Assembly: GCF_958298935.1 (NCBI RefSeq)
Contig: NC_084923.1
Span: 30,224,501-30,288,500, forward strand
Direction: 5' to 3'
Origin: Phragmites australis
Taxonomy: Eukaryota > Streptophyta > Magnoliopsida > Poales > Poaceae
Length of the DNA stretch: 64,000 bases
This document shows, one piece after another, positions 36,259-47,520 of this stretch. Position 1 is the stretch's first letter. Each line of letters begins with the position of its first letter. The notes beneath the pieces were generated by a model. It had not been told where the DNA came from, did no database searches, and saw nothing but the letters and a program-made list of their open reading frames with translations. Both the position numbers and the translations under genes were made by a program.

Positions 36259-37073
36259 TGTTGAAGCAAGAGTTCGTCTTGCCCCAGCAAGTACGGCGAG
36301 AGTTTCTTCTAAGGAGGAGACTCAAGCTTGGAGATGAAGTTTGAGAGGAAGAAACACCACGAATATATTGATGATAGAAAAATGTATCACTCTGGGAGGA
36401 GTACCACAGCGTTCGCTATGATGTGTTTCTGTTTTTGTTGTTCTGTATTCCCTTTTTTTGCCCAGAGGACCATGGCCTCCTATTTATAGGGCCATGCGTA
36501 GCTTGACGTACAAGTTATCATAATGTACAAATATCCGGGATCCCGCCAAATTACTAAACCTTATCCCAGATAACTACCTTTCTATCCTGTCGGGAGATAA
36601 ATATCCACCACGGTAATTACCGTGGTGCATACCCTTGAAGGGGGGCGGGCCGGTTGCTAACTGCAGCCCGGCGTCGCACTGTCAGGGGCGCCAGGGCAGG
36701 TACCATCATGCCGGAGTGTCAGAGCGGCGTCCACTAACCTAGGCATTTAATGCCGGTGACCTCCTCCTAGGCAAAGTACGACCAGTTCTTCCCTTTTGGC
36801 AGATCTTTCCTTAAACCTGATGACTCACCCGGTAACCTCCGAGAAGCCAGCCCGGGCAGCAGGAGGCCGAGACCTCAGAGACTCAGCCTTCGGGCGGCTG
36901 AGCTCTGAAAGGCCGGGGCTTCAGAAGGGGAGGCTTCGGGAGGCCGAGGCCTTGAAGACCAAGCCTTCGGGAGGCTGGGGCTTCGAAAGGCGGAGTCTTT
37001 GAGAGGCCGTGCCTTTCAGAGGCTGAGCTGATTAAGCCAAGGGGCCGTCGGGGGTCCTTGGTAACGACCCCCA
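36259..37073 (-). repeat. 3' LTR of the nested Tat element
   Basis: The 815-bp LTR reads TGGGGGTCGTTACC to CTTGCTTCAACA on the minus strand. It is homologous to the LTR of element C (2417-3100), including the end region TAGAAGAAACTCTCGCCGTA. A minus-strand TATA box, CCTATAAATA, lies at 36481-36490. GGCTTCGG/GAGGC-rich repeats fill 36840-37020. Confidence 0.75.
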
Positions 37074-37095
37074 ATAGTAGCCCCTCGCGAGGGTG
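37074..37095 (-). other. Polypurine tract of the nested Tat element
   Basis: On the minus strand CGAGGGGCTACTAT directly precedes the LTR start TGGGGGTCG, comparable to GGAGCTTGGGGGCTAC in element A. Confidence 0.55.
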
Positions 37096-37530
37096 GCCAG
37101 CGGAGTGGTCGGGCTCACAGTTCCTTCGGAGCAAGGCTCTCGATGGTCCCTGGCTTGTGGCGGATGGCTCGTGGTTCGAGAATCGCTTGGCTTGTCCGAG
37201 ACAATTTGACTCGGGTGACGGAATGACATGTTGGACGACGTTGGTGACAGGGGGCATTGAATGCGCCCTGGGGAGAGGTGTAGTCCTACCCTGAGAGGTG
37301 CTCCCCCATGATTTTGGCCTGGTAGGCGAAAGGACAGCGCATGCGCCCGCCGCCTAGAGGGGGCAAGTTGCTCCCTATTTGTAGTAGGAGGGGGATTTGC
37401 CCAAAGCAACCCTTTCACCGACTCCTTGTTGTCATCTGCCTTTGTCTTCGGCACCTTTTGCTTTGTGCGAGTTGTCATTTATTCCCTACTCTTCTCTCTC
37501 CCGTAATCCAGCGCCTTCCGGCATCTTCTT

Positions 37531-40500
37531 ATGGTTCCTATGGCTGACTTGAGTACCCCGAGTGAAGCTGAAACTCGGGCGGCGGTGGAGATGGTCAGAG
37601 TGGCCGCAGCGGGGGACCCTCAGGTGGCACCGGCTTTCCCGCTGCTGATGAGGCCGCCGCCAGGAGTGGAGCTCCGGCGTGCCAGCAAAAGCCACTACCG
37701 GCAAACCACTGTGCTGGGAGCGTCTGTTATTGGCAATGAGGAGCTTGACCGGATGTTAGGGAGGGGAAGATTCCCTCCTGAGCTGTCGCTCGGCCTTTGC
37801 TGGGCGAGGAGGTCCCAAAGCCCCTGGCCCACGAGGTCATGGTCTTTGAAACCTTCTTCGAGGCAGGCCTGGGTTTTCCCTTGGTGCCGTTGCTTGAAGA
37901 GGTGCTCCACCACTTCTACGTGGAGCTTCCGCAGCGCCACACCAATGCCATTGCCCGCCTGGCTACCTTTGAGTGGGCTATGCGGGCAGAGGGGGTGCGA
38001 AGGGAGGGAGGATTTCTTCGCGGCCCTCCACTTCACCAGCTGCCAACCGAAGTTGATCAAGGTCGAGGGGATGAAGAGGCCCCTTAGTTTCGGGAGCATC
38101 AATTTCTAGATACGACCGTAGTATCGTGATGTCTTCTCGGCGAAGGCCATTAACGACTGATGGTATATCGGCTGGTTGCAGCGGTGGTTTTACTACAGCG
38201 TCGGCCCTGCATCGCCCCTTCGCTCCATGAACTGGGATATCGTGTATGTTCCAGAGCCAGAGACGGGGATTACGAATGACCAGTTCGCCTCACGGCTGGC
38301 CCTTCTCCGGAGGGTGGCCGAGAAGATGAACATGCGTGACCTCGTGGAGGAGTTCACCATGTTGCGTGTCTGGCCCCTTCAAATGGGTTTGAACTGCGTT
38401 TTCGAGCAAGGTGCGGAAGAGTTGCCAAAGGTGTATTCTGGTCCGCCCGTCAGTGCTGGTGAGTTCCCTTTGTAGTTGGATTCTTGATCTACCGATATGA
38501 GCCATCTTTTTTCTTTCAGAGAGCTGCCTCCCGTTGGAGCGCGCAGTGGAGATCACGGAGGCAGAGCGGGAGCAGCGGGTGGCCCTGGCACAGAGTTGGG
38601 AGTGGTACAATCGTGTCTGCTTTTACCTTGGCATGGGGGCTCCGGCCTGGCGGGATCCTCGAGAGCCTAGGGCTGTTGGAAAACAAGCACGTGCAGGCCC
38701 CCCTATTCGTGTGAGGATGCTCCAGGCCTGGCGGCCTTCAGCATCCGGAGGCTCGCACACTGGTTCGACGGCTGAGTCGTTGGAGGTGCCCCTAGTTTGC
38801 AAGAAGCACCATAGGCGGGTTGGGAGCGTGAGCGATCGGTCCGGAGGAGAGGGCCAAGGTGGCCACGATGACCGGGGGAAGGACCAGGCCTCCCCGGATA
38901 TTGCGGGTCATGGCCAGAGCCAATGGAGAGGCGTGGCCTCCGTGGACTTCAATTTCAGTCTCATTGACTCGGATCCTGAGGATGCTATGAGCCCTCCTGT
39001 AAGAGGTTCGGGGGAACCAGGTGTGATTTGCTTTGTTAGTCATATCCTTTTGGTCATGCGCTGGGATCTTAATTTGTGTTTCTTTTTTGTTGCGACCTTC
39101 GAGCTGGATGCGTCCTTAACTCCACCCCTCGAGGCCCCAGAGGCCTAGTGGAGATCGGGGACTCCTCCAGAGGGGTCTCCGAGGGCCGTCTTAGGGGACG
39201 TGGCTTTGTTCCTGTGGGGCCCTGAGTCAGCTGGTGGCCCACCCGCGACGGCTGGTGCATGAGGCACCGTGCCCTCCGTCGAGAGTCCCTTCGGAGCAGT
39301 TGAGGGGGGCCTTGGCCTCGAGATCCTGACCCCGGACGACTTCGTGCTGCACCCGGAGGCATCAAGGGCTTTCACCGCGGTCTCCTCTCTACTCCAGAGT
39401 GGAGAGGTGGAGCAATCATTGGCCCAGCGTCCCCTGGAGGAGCTAGAGGCGCGGTTGGCTACGGCGACCCTTCAGGTCGGTAGTATTAGTTATGATCGCC
39501 GGGTCCGGTGTTGGGTCCTGAGTAGCTCATCTTGTCTTTTTCTATTTTTTGTGGTGCCTTGTAGCAAGTAAGGTTGACGAGGGCACTGGGAGGTGGAGGA
39601 CGCTAGGCTTTGGAAGAGGCACGAAAACGAGCAGAGTCTGCGAAGGACCGTATTCATGAGGAGATGGTGCTTCGTGAGCGTGCAGTGGTTGAGGCGCGGA
39701 AGGCTGTGAAGACCTCCGGGAGGCGAAGGAGGTTGCCGATGCGGCCAACGCAGCCTGCGTGTCTGCCGAGAGTAACGTTGACACCCTTCGGGTGGCGATG
39801 GTAAATATGCAGGGAGAGCTAGACGAGGTTCGGGCATCGGAGGGGGCACTACGTTTGGAGTGCCAGCAGTTAACGGCATTAGCGTCGGAGGTGTCCTGGA
39901 TTACCTCTGATGCCTTGAGCGGCATAGGGGCTCGGTGTCCGCCACTGCCCACCAACTCAGAGGCGTCGGTCATGCTGCTCTTCTGGCTTCGGTCAGCTGC
40001 GAAAAGTTATGGTTAGGGCCGCGAAGGTCTATGCGAGGTCCAGCACTCGTGTGGCTGTTGCGCTTCAGCTGACCCTGCTGCACCAGGCAGGGGTTGGTCC
40101 CTTCGAAGCACTGGAGTAGCAGGTGCTGGACTCCATGGTCAAGGCCTTCCAGCCAGAGGCACCTCCGGTGGAGATTTGCGCAGCCTTGGAGAGCTTCCAT
40201 CACGGCGTATGGCTGAAGCATGGCTGAAGCGTGACGTTGTGCTTCATGGCTGGTCAGGGGACTCCGGGTGCCTCGGGGGGCCTTCACCCGAGTTCTTCGT
40301 TGGGAGGTCTGGTGCTTCACTCGGAGTCTACAGGCACTACGCAGCCCTCTGGGGCAGCTTTGTTTGGCATTGTTGCCCTACCGGAGCCAAGCGTGGATGC
40401 CCTGGAGGTGTAGCTCTACTGCGGCTACCTTTGTTTTCTTTTCTTTCCCGGGGAGGGGGGTTGAGTTCTAGTATGTTGACCGCCTTCTTCTTCTTTATGT

Positions 40501-41101
40501 ATATAATCTTTCCTTTATTTGATGGAAACTGCGCATGTCTTCCTGTGTTTTACCTGTGTTGTTTCTGGAATGTTTGTGCCTTTGAGTTTTAACCGGAGTG
40601 TGCTCTGTGTGTATAGGTATGGCAGCCCGAGGCCGGAGGAGGCCTCGTCCGTACCTTGGATAGTGCCTCTGGGGAGGGATCGAGTGTGTCTGGTGCGTCC
40701 GGGGCTACTCCGTTCATTCGTTGGCGGAGTCATTTCGTTATGCCCCACAATTCCAATAGGCGTGTTGACCCGCAGGTGGCCGTTGACGTTTTGATTAAGG
40801 TCAAGCCAGAGGATCCCCCGGTGTCCACTCCGGATGTATGTTTTACAGCAAGAGATGACTGGTGTGCGGCCCAAACAGCCCAGGAGGTTGCCGGCTCACG
40901 CTTCTTATGGCGCTTCGTCTTTCCCCAGGGTTCTGACAGAAGGGTGCCCTCGTAAATCCTCGAGTCTATCTTGGGTGAGGTGAAGGTGGAGGAGGCATAG
41001 GCCGCGGAGGCCTCGTCGGCGGGGCAGGAGGAGGAAGAGCTGGACTTCTCGGTCTTCAACTTGTATCCCTTCCCGATGGATCCTTTGTCTTCCCGGGGCT
41101 A
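37531..41101 (+). pseudogene. Antisense PF04195-type spliced gene of the nested Tat element
   Basis: The gene runs opposite to the element's pol. It starts MVPMADLSTPSEAE. A frameshift near 37795 leads into EVPKPLAHEVMVFETFFEAG then PLLEEVLHHFYVELPQ, the core of PF04195. The next block ends with WDIVYVPEPETGITNDQF and VEEFTMLRVWPLQ. GT-AG introns fit at about 38461-38520 and 39022-39100, and a third near 39478-39565. Downstream exons encode an Ala/Glu-rich, probably coiled-coil region (KRAESAKDRIHEEMVLRERA and LRVAMVNMQGELDEVRASEG) and an acidic end EEEELDFSVFNLYPFPM stopping near 41101. Frameshifts and stops indicate decay. The family's function is unknown. Confidence 0.7.
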
Positions 41102-41584
41102 AGTCTCTGTTTCAGGCAGTAGCCCTTCTTGCGGAGGGGGCTTGCGTCGGCCTCCCGTGCACAATTGTCGTGGGCGACTTTCCAGGTCTCGTGGTGTGTC
41201 CGGGAGGCGTGGTGGTCAGGCACCCTCGTCTTCCCGTAGTGGTACAGGGGGGCGTAGTAGGCTAGCCAGTTTGCTGGGCATATATTTGATGTACAGCGGT
41301 TAACTGTATAAAAAGACCTTTTGTATGTCATGTGTGTAAAACTTGTGTTGTGTTAGCTTGTTGTTTTTGTTTCCTTTCATATCCCTTTTTTATGATTGAT
41401 CGCGCCGACATTTCGCCTGTGCCCCTTGTCCCAGCCCCTTTGCATCCTGTGGTTGCTCTGCGGCCACGGGGTACGAGACTTCGAGGGGCATCGGTAGGGT
41501 CGGGTCATAGACTTTCAGTTTTGTTGGGGTTTTTATCCCTTCGCCATGTTTAAGGCAGCTTGGCCTTAGAAATGAAAGGGGGTG

Positions 41585-42118
41585 TTATGCCTAATCGGTA
41601 TGAAGGCACTACCTTCAAGATGCCAGAGCAGTCTTTTCCTATCCGCCATTTTAGGTTTGCTAGGCCTAAATGATGACAGACGGAAAGCTTGTCTAGTACT
41701 GAGACTTTTGTCTTCAAGATGCCGGAGCGGTCTTTTTCTATCCGCCGTTTTAGGTTTGCTAGGCCCAAATGATGACGGACGGAATGCCTGTCCAGCACAG
41801 AGACTTTTGTCTTCAAGATGCTAGAGCGGTCTTTGCCTATCCGTCACGTAGGTTAGCTAGACCTTAAAGATGGTGGATGGAATGCCTGTCCAGCACGGAG
41901 GCTTATGCCTTCAAGATTCTAGAGCGGTCTTTGCCTATCCGCCACGTAGGTTAGCGAGACCTTAAAGATGGCGGACGGAATGCCTATCCAGCACGGAGAC
42001 TTATGCCTTCAAGATGCTGGAGTGGTCTTTGTCTATCCGCCACGTAGGTTTGTGAGACCTTAAAGATGGTAGACGGAATGCCCGTCCAGCACATAGGCTT
42101 ATGCCTTCAAGATGCTGT
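41585..42118. repeat. 98-99-bp minisatellite, about 5.4 copies
   Basis: The marker CTTCAAGATG and its variants recur at 41613, 41712, 41811, 41909, 42007 and 42105, giving spacings of 99, 99, 98, 98 and 98. Each unit contains GCGGTCTTT...CTATCCGCC and GACGGAATGCCTGTCCAGCA. The array lies exactly between the 3' end of pol and the 3' end of the antisense gene. Confidence 0.92.
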
Positions 42119-42189
42119 AGGTTTTTTTAGGGTGCGTTGGAGCACTAGTTCTCTGGGTTTGAAGTTTCATGGCGCAACCCTTGGATCAT

Positions 42190-42960
42190 ACCAGGCCTTA
42201 GTTTTCTTAATGTAGTGATCTAGGTTCTGAATGGCGTGGAGCCGCGTGCCTTCGGTAAGGTCAAGGGAGAGCTCCCTTTCTCCGTCAGTTTGCGGGAGTT
42301 GTACCCTAAGTGAGCAGGCCTTGACCTCAGTGGGGGTCATGGCTCATCTCCATATAGGAGGCGGAAGGGTGTGAACCCGGTGGCCCGCGTGATAGTGGTG
42401 CGGAGGGACCATAAAACCTTGGGTAATTCGTTGACCCATAGGCCTTGAGCTAAGCTGACAAGGCGGCGATTTAGACCGGAGAGGATGTTACCGTTGGCCC
42501 TTTTGACGCCTCCATTGGACTGAGGGTGTCGAACTGTGCGAAGCATAATTCGATGCCGAGGTCGTCGTAGAACTGTCTAAAAGGCCCGGAGTTGAATTGT
42601 GTGCTGTTGTCCACCATGAGCTATCGTGGGATGCCGATGTTGTAGATTATGTTCTTCCAGAAGAATTTCTGGACATTTTTTTGATGTTATCGCAGTGAGG
42701 GGTTCGACCTCAACCCATTTGGAGAAATATTCCAATGCGACCACTGCGTACTGGAGGTTGCCTTTGGCGCGGGGAAATGGGCCAATGAGGTCCATACCCC
42801 AATGAGCCAGGGGCTAGACATGGGCGATTGGTTGCAAAGAAGTTGGAGGTCGGTGGCTTCGGCGTCCCATCCATTGGCATCCTTGGTAGGTGCGGACTAG
42901 TTCTTCCGCATAGGACATGATCGTAGGCCAATGGAGCCCCTGGCGAAGTGTCTTATCGGC
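42190..42960 (-). pseudogene. Integrase of the nested Tat element
   Basis: Minus-strand blocks in order: zinc-finger end and core with MDLIGPFPRAKGNLQYAVVA and YFSKWVEVEPLTAITSKK (42795 on), then LRTVRHPQSNGGVKRANGN with the catalytic Glu position read as Lys, then WVNELPKVLWSLRTTITRAT and FTPFRLLYGDEP. The C-terminal tail is readable to about 42190 with several stops. Frames differ between 42795-42577 and 42546-42337. Integrase would join cDNA to the host; this one is dead. Confidence 0.75.
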
Positions 42961-43326
42961 TAGAGCACAAGGCGCCAGATGATTGCCGCAAAGGCCTTCG
43001 TGTATTTCCCAGAGGAGGTCGGCTCCTTCTTGTTTAGTAATGCATCAAAGGAGGGGAGCGCAGACACCTGTCTTGTAAAGGGCGTCATTTATGAGATGGT
43101 AGCCCCTGGCACGACGCTGGATGCGGCAGAGTGCAATTGGGTCATCCGGTTCTGCTGTTCCTCTCAGGAAGGATAGGAGGGGGGCCCTCCAGTCCGCAGT
43201 TTGGATGGGGGAGGATGGTGACGGTTGTCTCGTCAAGAGCTTTGGCTGTCTGCTGGTGCAAGGTCTCGAGGAAGGTGCCTATTAGTGGGTCTTACCCGTG
43301 GCTGCAGCCTTTGCTAAGGCGTCTGC

Positions 43327-44930
43327 CTAATTGTTGTCCGCCCATGGTATGCTTCGTATTGATATGCCACGGAAGTGTGCCTCGAGGTATGTTATCATGT
43401 CTGGATGCCGAACTTGGAAGTCCTTGTTGATGTGACCGGCGACGATCTGAGAGTTGGTTCGGATGATGACTCTGGCTGCTCCTAAGGCTCGGGCCTTTCG
43501 GAGGTCTAAAAGGATGACCTCGTATTCGGCTATGTTGTTGGTCGTCTTGAAATCTAGGTGAGCAACATATTGAACCTGCTGGCCTATGGGGGAGATGAGG
43601 ACGGCGCTAGCTCCGGTGCCTGTGGAGCAGTATGCTCTGTTAGTGTAGATGGTCCAAATGTCTTGGGTAGGTGTAATGGTGCTTTCAGTGGGTGCCGAGG
43701 TCCATTCAGCGATGAAGTCCGCCAAGATTTGGGATTTGACGGTGGTGCAGGCTACAAACCTTACCACAAAGGGGGCTAACTCTACCGCCCAGTTGCCGAT
43801 GCGTCACGTCGCCTTCCGGTTGCGAAACATGTCACCCAGTGGGTACAAGGTTGGGACAGTGATGTCGTAGGCAAGGAAGTAGTGCCGGAGCTTGCGCGAG
43901 GCCATCAGCAGGGCGTAGGCTATTTTTTCGAGCTCAGTGTAGCATGTCTTGGCCCGGTTAAGGCCTCCGAGATGTAGTATACAAGCCTTTTGAGTGGGGC
44001 GACCGTTACTTCTTTCCTATCGTACCAGGGCGGCGCTGACGGCGGATGCGAAGACGGATAGGTACAGGAGTAGTCCTTCTCCGGGGAGGGGCATCGTGAG
44101 TGTTTCGAGGTGGGAAAGGTGTGCCTTTAGGGCCTCAAATGCTATCTGGCAGTCCGATGTCCAGCTAAATGGCTCGGAGCCCCTTAGCATTTTAAAGAAA
44201 GGGAGGTTGTGCTCAGCGGATTTTGCGAGGAAGCGACTAAGGGCCGCGAGGTGGCCGACCAGGCGTTGTACTTCTTTCGGATTGGCGGGAGGTGACATTT
44301 CTGTGATAGCATGAATCTTGCCCAGGTTGGCCTCGATGCCTCTTCGGGAGACAAGATATACTAGCATTTTTTCACCTCTAGTGCCAAATACGCATTTTTC
44401 TGGGTTCAGCTGTACGCCAATGACTCGGAGGCTGTTGAATGTTTCCTGTAGGTCGGCAACATGGGTGGCTTCTAGTTGGCTTTTTACCACGATATCGTCT
44501 ATGTAGGCCCAACTACTGTTGCAGCACCTTGTATACTAGGCGGGAGAAGGTGGCCCCGGCGTTTCGAAGACTGAAGGGCATCCGAACGTAGCAGCATACT
44601 CCGAAGGGGGTAATGAAGCTGGTCTTGTTCTCATCCTCCGTTGCCATCCACACTTGATGGTATCCGGAATAGGCGTCAAGGAAGCTTAGCATTTCGTAGC
44701 CGGCTGTGGAATCCACCAGCTAGTCGACGCGGGGGAGAGGGTACGAATCCTGGGGGCATGCTTTGTTTAATGACGTGAAATCGATGCACATACGCCATTT
44801 TCCGCTATGTTTCTTGACCAGGACGGTGTTGGAGAGCTAATTAGAGTGGATGACCTCTCAGATAACACTAGCTTTCAGCAGCTTCTAGACTTCTTCTTTT
44901 GCGGCTTCTGCCTGCTCCGGAGAGAGCTTG
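43327..44930 (-). pseudogene. RT, RNase H and archaeal-type RNase H of the nested Tat element
   Basis: On the minus strand, RT blocks LSFLDAYSGYHQVWMATEDE (44716 on) and CYVRMPFSLRNAGATFSRLV are followed by YIDDIVVKSQLEATHV with the catalytic Asp pair kept (near 44500). Then come LNPEKCVFGTRGEKMLVYLV, GHLAALSRFLAKSAEHNLPF and the first RNase H. A second RNase H (43767-43327) reads IYTNRAYCSTGTGASAVLIS, NNIAEYEVILLDLRKARAL and IIRTNSQIV. Its expected Asp residues (YxDGA, DSQ) read Asn/Thr, so it is inactive. Confidence 0.8.
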
Positions 44931-45479
44931 CGAAGCCCCTGGCGTACAGGCCGTGCCTTCAAGTCGACCTGGAGCGAGTGCTCAATGATGCTGTGGTCGA
45001 CTCCTGGGAGATCCTGCGGGGACCACGCGAAGATGTTGAGGTTACTCCATAAGACGGCCAGAAGTTGGGCTTCTTGCCCAGAGGTGAGGTCCGCCCCTAT
45101 TCAGAAGGCCCGGTCGGGCTGGTCTTGGTGTATGGGGACCAGCTTTATGTCCCCTTCTGGTTATGGCCTCGAAGGGCAACGGTGCTCGGGGTGTGCTGAC
45201 GGAGGATCTTTCGAGTCCTCCCGTGTCATAGTGTGGATATGGCGACTGGGGAGCAGAGCAGGGTGTCCGTACTCGATGCGTCTAGCCTGGTCTTAGTCGT
45301 CATGGATGGTTATTAGCCCCTGGGGTTCGGGTATTTTCAGGCAGAGGTAATTGTGATGGCGTACAGCTCCAAATCTGTTCAGGGTCCCTCGTCCCAGGAT
45401 GGCATTGTAGGCATACGGTACGTCTACAACGTCAAAGGTGATAACCTCGGATCGTGGTGCAGAGCCCTTGCCAAAGATG

Positions 45480-45770
45480 ACCGGGAGTTCTATCTATCCT
45501 AGGGCGTTGAGGGGGAGCCCATTGAATCCCTGGAGGGGTCTGCTGCTTGGTGAGAGCCGGCTTCATGGGATTCGGAGCTAGTTGAAGGCATGCACAAACA
45601 GGAGGTCTGCCGAGCTGCCTTTGTCGACCAGTATTCTTCAGACCTCGACTTCCGTGATATTGGCTGAGATGAATAGGGCATCTGAATGGGGAAATTTTAC
45701 CCCTTCGGAGTTGTTGATGGTGAATGTTACGGGGGCGTCAGCCCAGTCAGGGGCCTGTCGATGGATACTA
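45480..45770 (-). pseudogene. Protease region of the nested Tat element
   Basis: The minus-strand reading gives NNSEGVKFPHSDALFISANI and VDKGSSADLLFVHAFN, matching the protease block of element C (DGGSS position read as DKGSS). Upstream the sequence ends abruptly at 45849 inside the gag/protease linker, at the junction with the chromovirus LTR. Confidence 0.65.
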
Positions 45771-45849
45771 GTCGCTCCGATGTGGTGTACCTCGCATGCG
45801 TAGTCTCACTGCTACCGTTTCGAAGTGCCACTGGAGCTCCCTCCGCCGG

Positions 45850-46799
45850 TCTAAAACAATAGGATGAAAATGCTTAGATGCTTTCCTGGGTGCTCAACTT
45901 GATCACAATTCACAACAATGAAATCCGGATCGCTTGGGTTAACTCGAGTGTAAACCGAAACTTCCCATATACATATAGGAACTTCCGATACCTGCCAGAA
46001 CTGCGTTTTTGCGATGATTTCTTGATCGATTCTATTTGCATGTTAAACCTTGACCCACCTAAGCATGCATAGGCTCTAATACACTGGTTCTAGACCTAAT
46101 CCTCACAAGAACAAGCATGCATCAACATTCTTCGATTTTGCAGCTCCTAAACTCAAAATATAACTAATTAAAACGTGCATTCTCACAAGGATATCCGAGG
46201 ATACTTACCCAAATCTTTGCCAAAGCTTGCGTCCGTCAATTTGGAGAAGAAGCAAAGGAATGGCTTGGAGAAGAGGAAGGCAAGGTGCTGAAATTTCAGA
46301 AAAAACTAGGGTGATGAATTTTGTTACAACTCTCTCAAATCTTCATGCCTGTGAGAACAAATTGGATGGATTGGAAGCTAAGGAGAAGGGGTTTGAAGTG
46401 GTAATACATGCATACCTTGAATCATGTTCTTGAGTGGGGAGAACTTGACAGAAAGGGGGAGGGGGCAGCAGCTCGTGCTGCTTGTGGCGTGTGTGAGGGA
46501 AAGGAGAGTGAGTGAGGGAGAGAGAGGGAGGTGGGGCTGCTGGTGGGGGAAAAAGGGAGGGGTGGTGGGGCTGGCCAAAAGTGGGCCCCACTCATAAGAG
46601 CGACAAGTAATTTCAGCTACAAACTAAAATGAAGTGTAGCGATTAAAACTTTTAAGCAAGAAAATTCTAACATCGATTATTTTTAAAATGCGTATTCAAT
46701 AACAAGCCAAAAGCCAACATGCTTAACAAACAAACATGTTGATTATGATGCTAATGACATATTTATGCTTAATGAGGATTGGGATTTTGGGATGTGAAA
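45850..46799 (-). repeat. 3' LTR of the chromovirus, right piece
   Basis: It resumes LTR homology at TCTAAAACAATAGGATGAAA (matching 54744) and runs to the LTR edge GGGATGTGAAA at 46799. A second internal loss of about 480 bp relative to the right LTR lies near 45935 (right LTR 54829-55312). Confidence 0.8.
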
Positions 46800-46818
46800 A
46801 ACCTCCCCCCTCCCCCTT
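46800..46818 (-). other. Polypurine tract of the chromovirus
   Basis: On the minus strand AAGGGGGAGGGGGGAGGT precedes the LTR start. This confirms the left LTR as the 3' LTR. Confidence 0.65.
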
Positions 46819-46929
46819 AAAAGAATCTCATCCCGAGATTCAGTACGAGTCGGGGAAGAGTTCGGCGAAACAAGGAACTTCATGATTTTTTGAGAAACCA
46901 TGTTGTGGAGATGGAAACTAATGCAACAC

Positions 46930-47520
46930 TCACAGGTTGGAGAAGAACTTGGGATAATCGGCAAAAAGTCGATCTTCTTGCTCCCACGTTGCTTCATCTT
47001 CGGAATGGTTACTCCATTGAACCTTGAGGAACTTAAATGGATTGCGTTGTGTCTTCCATTTAGCTTCATCAAGAATCGAATGTGATGCTCGCAATAAGAA
47101 AGATTAGGTTGAAGTTCTTGGTCATCCATGGTCACAACTTCAGTTGGAATGCAGATACATTTCTTTAATTGCGAGACATGAAAAACATTGTGCACGGTGG
47201 AGAGGGATGGAGGTAGCTCCAACTGGTAGGTCACCTTGCCTCGCCGGGCAACAATTTGGAAAGGGCCAACATATCATGGCGCCAACTTTCCCTTGAGTTG
47301 AAAACGTCGTGTCCCCTTGAGAGGAGAGACTTAGAGATAGATGAAATCTCCAATCTTACACATGAGCTCATGCCGACGATGATTGGCATAGCTTTCTGAT
47401 GAGATTGAGCTGTGAGAAGGTTCTTGCAAATGGTTAAGACTTGCTCTTCCGCCTCTTTGACCAAATTTGGGCCCAGAAAAGCTCTTTCGCTGTACTCGGA
47501 CCAATTCAATGGGGTTCAGC
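46930..47520 (-). pseudogene. Chromovirus pol C-terminus with chromodomain
   Basis: On the minus strand the end of integrase reads YQLELPPSLSTVHNVFHVSQ then LKKC. After a frame change the chromodomain follows: ILDEAKWKTQRNPFKFLKVQ, WSNHSEDEATWEQEDRL and a stop at 46932-46930. Chromodomains at the integrase end define chromoviruses and are thought to direct insertion into heterochromatin. Confidence 0.75.

Larger units (their letters stand above)
36259..45849 (-). mobile_element. Tat-lineage Ty3/Gypsy element nested in the chromovirus LTR, 5'-truncated
   Basis: On the minus strand this holds protease, RT, RNase H, an additional archaeal-type RNase H and integrase (45770-42190). A 98-99-bp minisatellite, a PF04195-type gene on the opposite strand (37531-41101) and the 3' LTR (36259-37073) follow. 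The 5' LTR and gag are absent: sequence breaks off upstream of protease at 45849 and chromovirus LTR resumes. The added RNase H between RT-RNase H and integrase and the antisense gene are Tat-lineage traits. Confidence 0.85.

Noticed and set aside
41585..42118. CRISPR-like array
   Set aside because: The units are contiguous 98-99-bp tandem repeats without unique spacers, in a plant retrotransposon.
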